A stretch of DNA of 64,000 nucleotides, taken from the NCBI GenBank assembly GCA_021531795.1, contig JADYUL010000007.1:39314-103313 (forward strand). Reading direction: 5' to 3'. Below are positions 63,128-64,000 of this stretch, piece after piece. The stretch's first letter is position 1. Each line of letters starts with the position of its first letter. The DNA comes from Lacrimispora saccharolytica. GTDB lineage: Bacteria > Bacillota > Clostridia > Lachnospirales > Lachnospiraceae. The notes below the pieces were generated by a model. The model worked only from the letters and a program-made list of their open reading frames with translations. It was not told the DNA's origin and ran no database searches. Position numbers and translations under genes: made by a program.

Positions 63128-63301
63128 TTAAATTAAGCCGTGTTCCATCAAGATATCTGTGTACTCTTCGTAGCCTTTTTGCCATGCTTCAAGTTCTTGA
63201 TTTAATGATGATATCTTGTATTCTAAATATTCTATTTCTCTTTGAGATTGCATATATCTCTCGAGAAGTACTTCATAAGGAACTGGATGATTATTTTCCA
63301 T
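63128..63301 (-). CDS. Small coiled-coil protein next to the IS30 remnant
   Basis: On the - strand an ATG at 63301 (an upstream in-frame ATG is at 63334) gives a product of about 57 residues beginning MENNHPVPYEVLLERYMQSQ and ending TDILMEHGLI. The middle (about residues 18-45) is charged with heptad-like spacing (EIEYLEYKISSLNQELEAWQ) and is probably a coiled coil. The start overlaps the end of the transposase frame (TAATGG type), which suggests coupled translation. I do not know its function; small proteins of this kind seem to travel with this type of transposase in Lachnospiraceae. Confidence 0.5.
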   Translation of the reverse strand: MENNHPVPYEVLLERYMQSQREIEYLEYKISSLNQELEAWQKGYEEYTDILMEHGLI

Positions 63302-63698
63302 TATTAGCCTCTCTTTCTTTAACAGATCTTTCAATGAGTACCGGTTTTAACATGACATTGTCTGGGGAGACTTTATGCTGTCCTGTTAGAAGCGGTATTT
63401 TTTTGTCTATTAGTAGTTCCGCAAGATCAAATGGTGTAGCACCGTTAAGACTATCTCTGGCAGTCGAATTGATATGACTTGCCATTAAATTTATGTCCTC
63501 TTGAGTGTATCTGTACATGCTTCTGCCTTTAGGAATAACATAGCGGATATATTCGTGATTCTTCTCTATACGAGCCTTCTGGTTTGATACATATGGATCG
63601 CAATAGAATACCTTTGTACGAACAGTGCCAGCCTCATTTTTCTCGATATCCCAGGGATTCTTAAATTCCGATCGTAAGCACTCCATCATGGGTACCAC
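63291..63698 (-). pseudogene. IS30-family transposase, C-terminal remnant
   Basis: The - strand frame of 135 residues begins at the position where an intact transposase would have its DNGSEF catalytic block (LRSEFKNPWDIEKNE is what remains). It continues with VFYCDPYVSNQKARIEKNHE, YIRYVIPKGRSMYRYTQEDI and DSLNGATPFDLAELLID. These are consecutive parts of the IS30 catalytic domain, including the EKNHE Glu. About the first 60% of the protein (roughly 230 residues) is missing, so it is a remnant. It lies between a hairpin and the small coiled-coil gene. Confidence 0.82.
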
Positions 63699-63706
63699 AT
63701 AAATGA

Positions 63707-63730
63707 AAAACCTGCATTTCTGCAGGTTTT
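63707..63730. terminator. Bidirectional terminator-like hairpin
   Basis: AAAACCTGCA (63707-63716) pairs perfectly with TGCAGGTTTT (63721-63730) around a TTTC loop. The A-run on one side and T-run on the other make a good intrinsic terminator in either direction. It separates the IS30 remnant from the IS66 transposase end, which lies 34 bases to the right. Confidence 0.75.
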
Positions 63731-63764
63731 CAGATACATCATATTTTGTTGTACATTGAAATTT

Positions 63765-64000
63765 TTATACTGACTTGAGCTTTGATTTGCTGCATTTATT
63801 CTGAACGAAATCAGACCACGGAAGTAACTTATCAAGGAAGTCAAGATTTTTATCGTCCATGTGGGTAGGTATTTCAGAAAGCAACAGTTCAAGGTAATCA
63901 TAGATGTTCAGATTGTTTGCCTTGGCAGTTTCTACAATACTGTAGATTACGGAACTGGCTTTCGCTCCGTTTGATGAAGAGATGATTACAAAGTTCTTTC
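63765..64000 (-). CDS. IS66-family transposase (TnpC), C-terminal end, partial at window edge
   Basis: On the - strand the frame enters from the window edge and ends at TAA 63765. It reads NFVIISSSNGAKASSVIYSI, ETAKANNLNIYDYLELLLSE and DKLLPWSDFVQNKC. The N-G-A-x-A-S-x-x-Y-S-x-x-E-T-A-K-A-N block is the conserved C-terminal part of IS66 transposases. The rest of the gene lies outside the window, so it cannot be seen whether the element is intact. It marks mobile DNA at the right edge of the polysaccharide locus. Confidence 0.85.
   Translation of the reverse strand, partial: KNFVIISSSNGAKASSVIYSIVETAKANNLNIYDYLELLLSEIPTHMDDKNLDFLDKLLPWSDFVQNKCSKSKLKSV

Noticed and set aside
1..64000. CRISPR array, tRNA or rRNA genes
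   Set aside because: I saw no regularly spaced direct repeats and no cloverleaf or rRNA-like stretches; most of the window is coding.

Overview
The window is one very large surface-polysaccharide locus of a low-GC Gram-positive gut-type bacterium, most like the Lachnospiraceae (Clostridia). I infer this from AT-rich codon use, AGGAGG-type ribosome sites, GTG and TTG starts, and the gene families present (DUF6056, VTC/DUF4956/CotH, IS66- and IS30-type remnants). I cannot name the species. Nearly every gene from base 3 to 62893 is on the + strand and most neighbours overlap or lie within about 30 bases, so they form long co-transcribed runs. The one clear exception is a glycosyltransferase at 51782-52837 on the - strand.

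Layout. (1) 1-14.9 kb: GT4 glycosyltransferases, a GT-C-like membrane protein, an AsnB-type amidotransferase, an O-antigen ligase/polymerase-like protein, a CapD-type NDP-sugar 4,6-dehydratase, a UDP-sugar 6-dehydrogenase, and an O-acylation module (SGNH hydrolase, MBOAT acyltransferase, AlgX/DltD-like partner). (2) 15-31.7 kb: glycosyltransferases of families 2, 4, 10 (fucosyltransferase-like) and 56 (WecF-like), one acetolactate-synthase-like ThDP enzyme, a PglK-type ABC flippase and a Wzx-type flippase. (3) 31.7-40.1 kb: a compact operon of a DRE-TIM aldolase fusion, a second ThDP enzyme, RfbH, RfbF, RfbG and a second ABC flippase. It reads as a CDP-3,6-dideoxyhexose pathway, probably leading to a branched-chain (yersiniose-like) or otherwise modified sugar. 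(4) 40.1-53.8 kb: a more AT-rich accessory part with glycosyltransferases, two methyltransferases, an FdtA/FdtB pair for a 3-amino-3,6-dideoxyhexose, an acetyltransferase, two copies of a decayed IS1634-like transposase, an IS110 fragment and a small piece of a VTC-domain gene. (5) 53.9-62.9 kb: a GtrII-like glucosyltransferase, the VTC - DUF4956 - CotH trio with a run of ten G that sets the reading frame of the DUF4956 gene, then two GT4 enzymes and a DUF6056 membrane protein. (6) 63.1-64.0 kb: IS30 and IS66 transposase remnants on the - strand mark the right edge.

Together the genes would make, modify (O-acylation, methylation, amidation, branched or amino dideoxy-sugars), flip (three separate flippases) and polymerise or attach more than one glycan. 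Precursor genes for GDP-fucose and dTDP-4-keto-6-deoxyglucose, and the reductase partner of RfbH, are absent here and must come from elsewhere if these pathways work. Mixed base composition, paralogous pairs and IS scars show that the locus is a mosaic built by repeated exchange.
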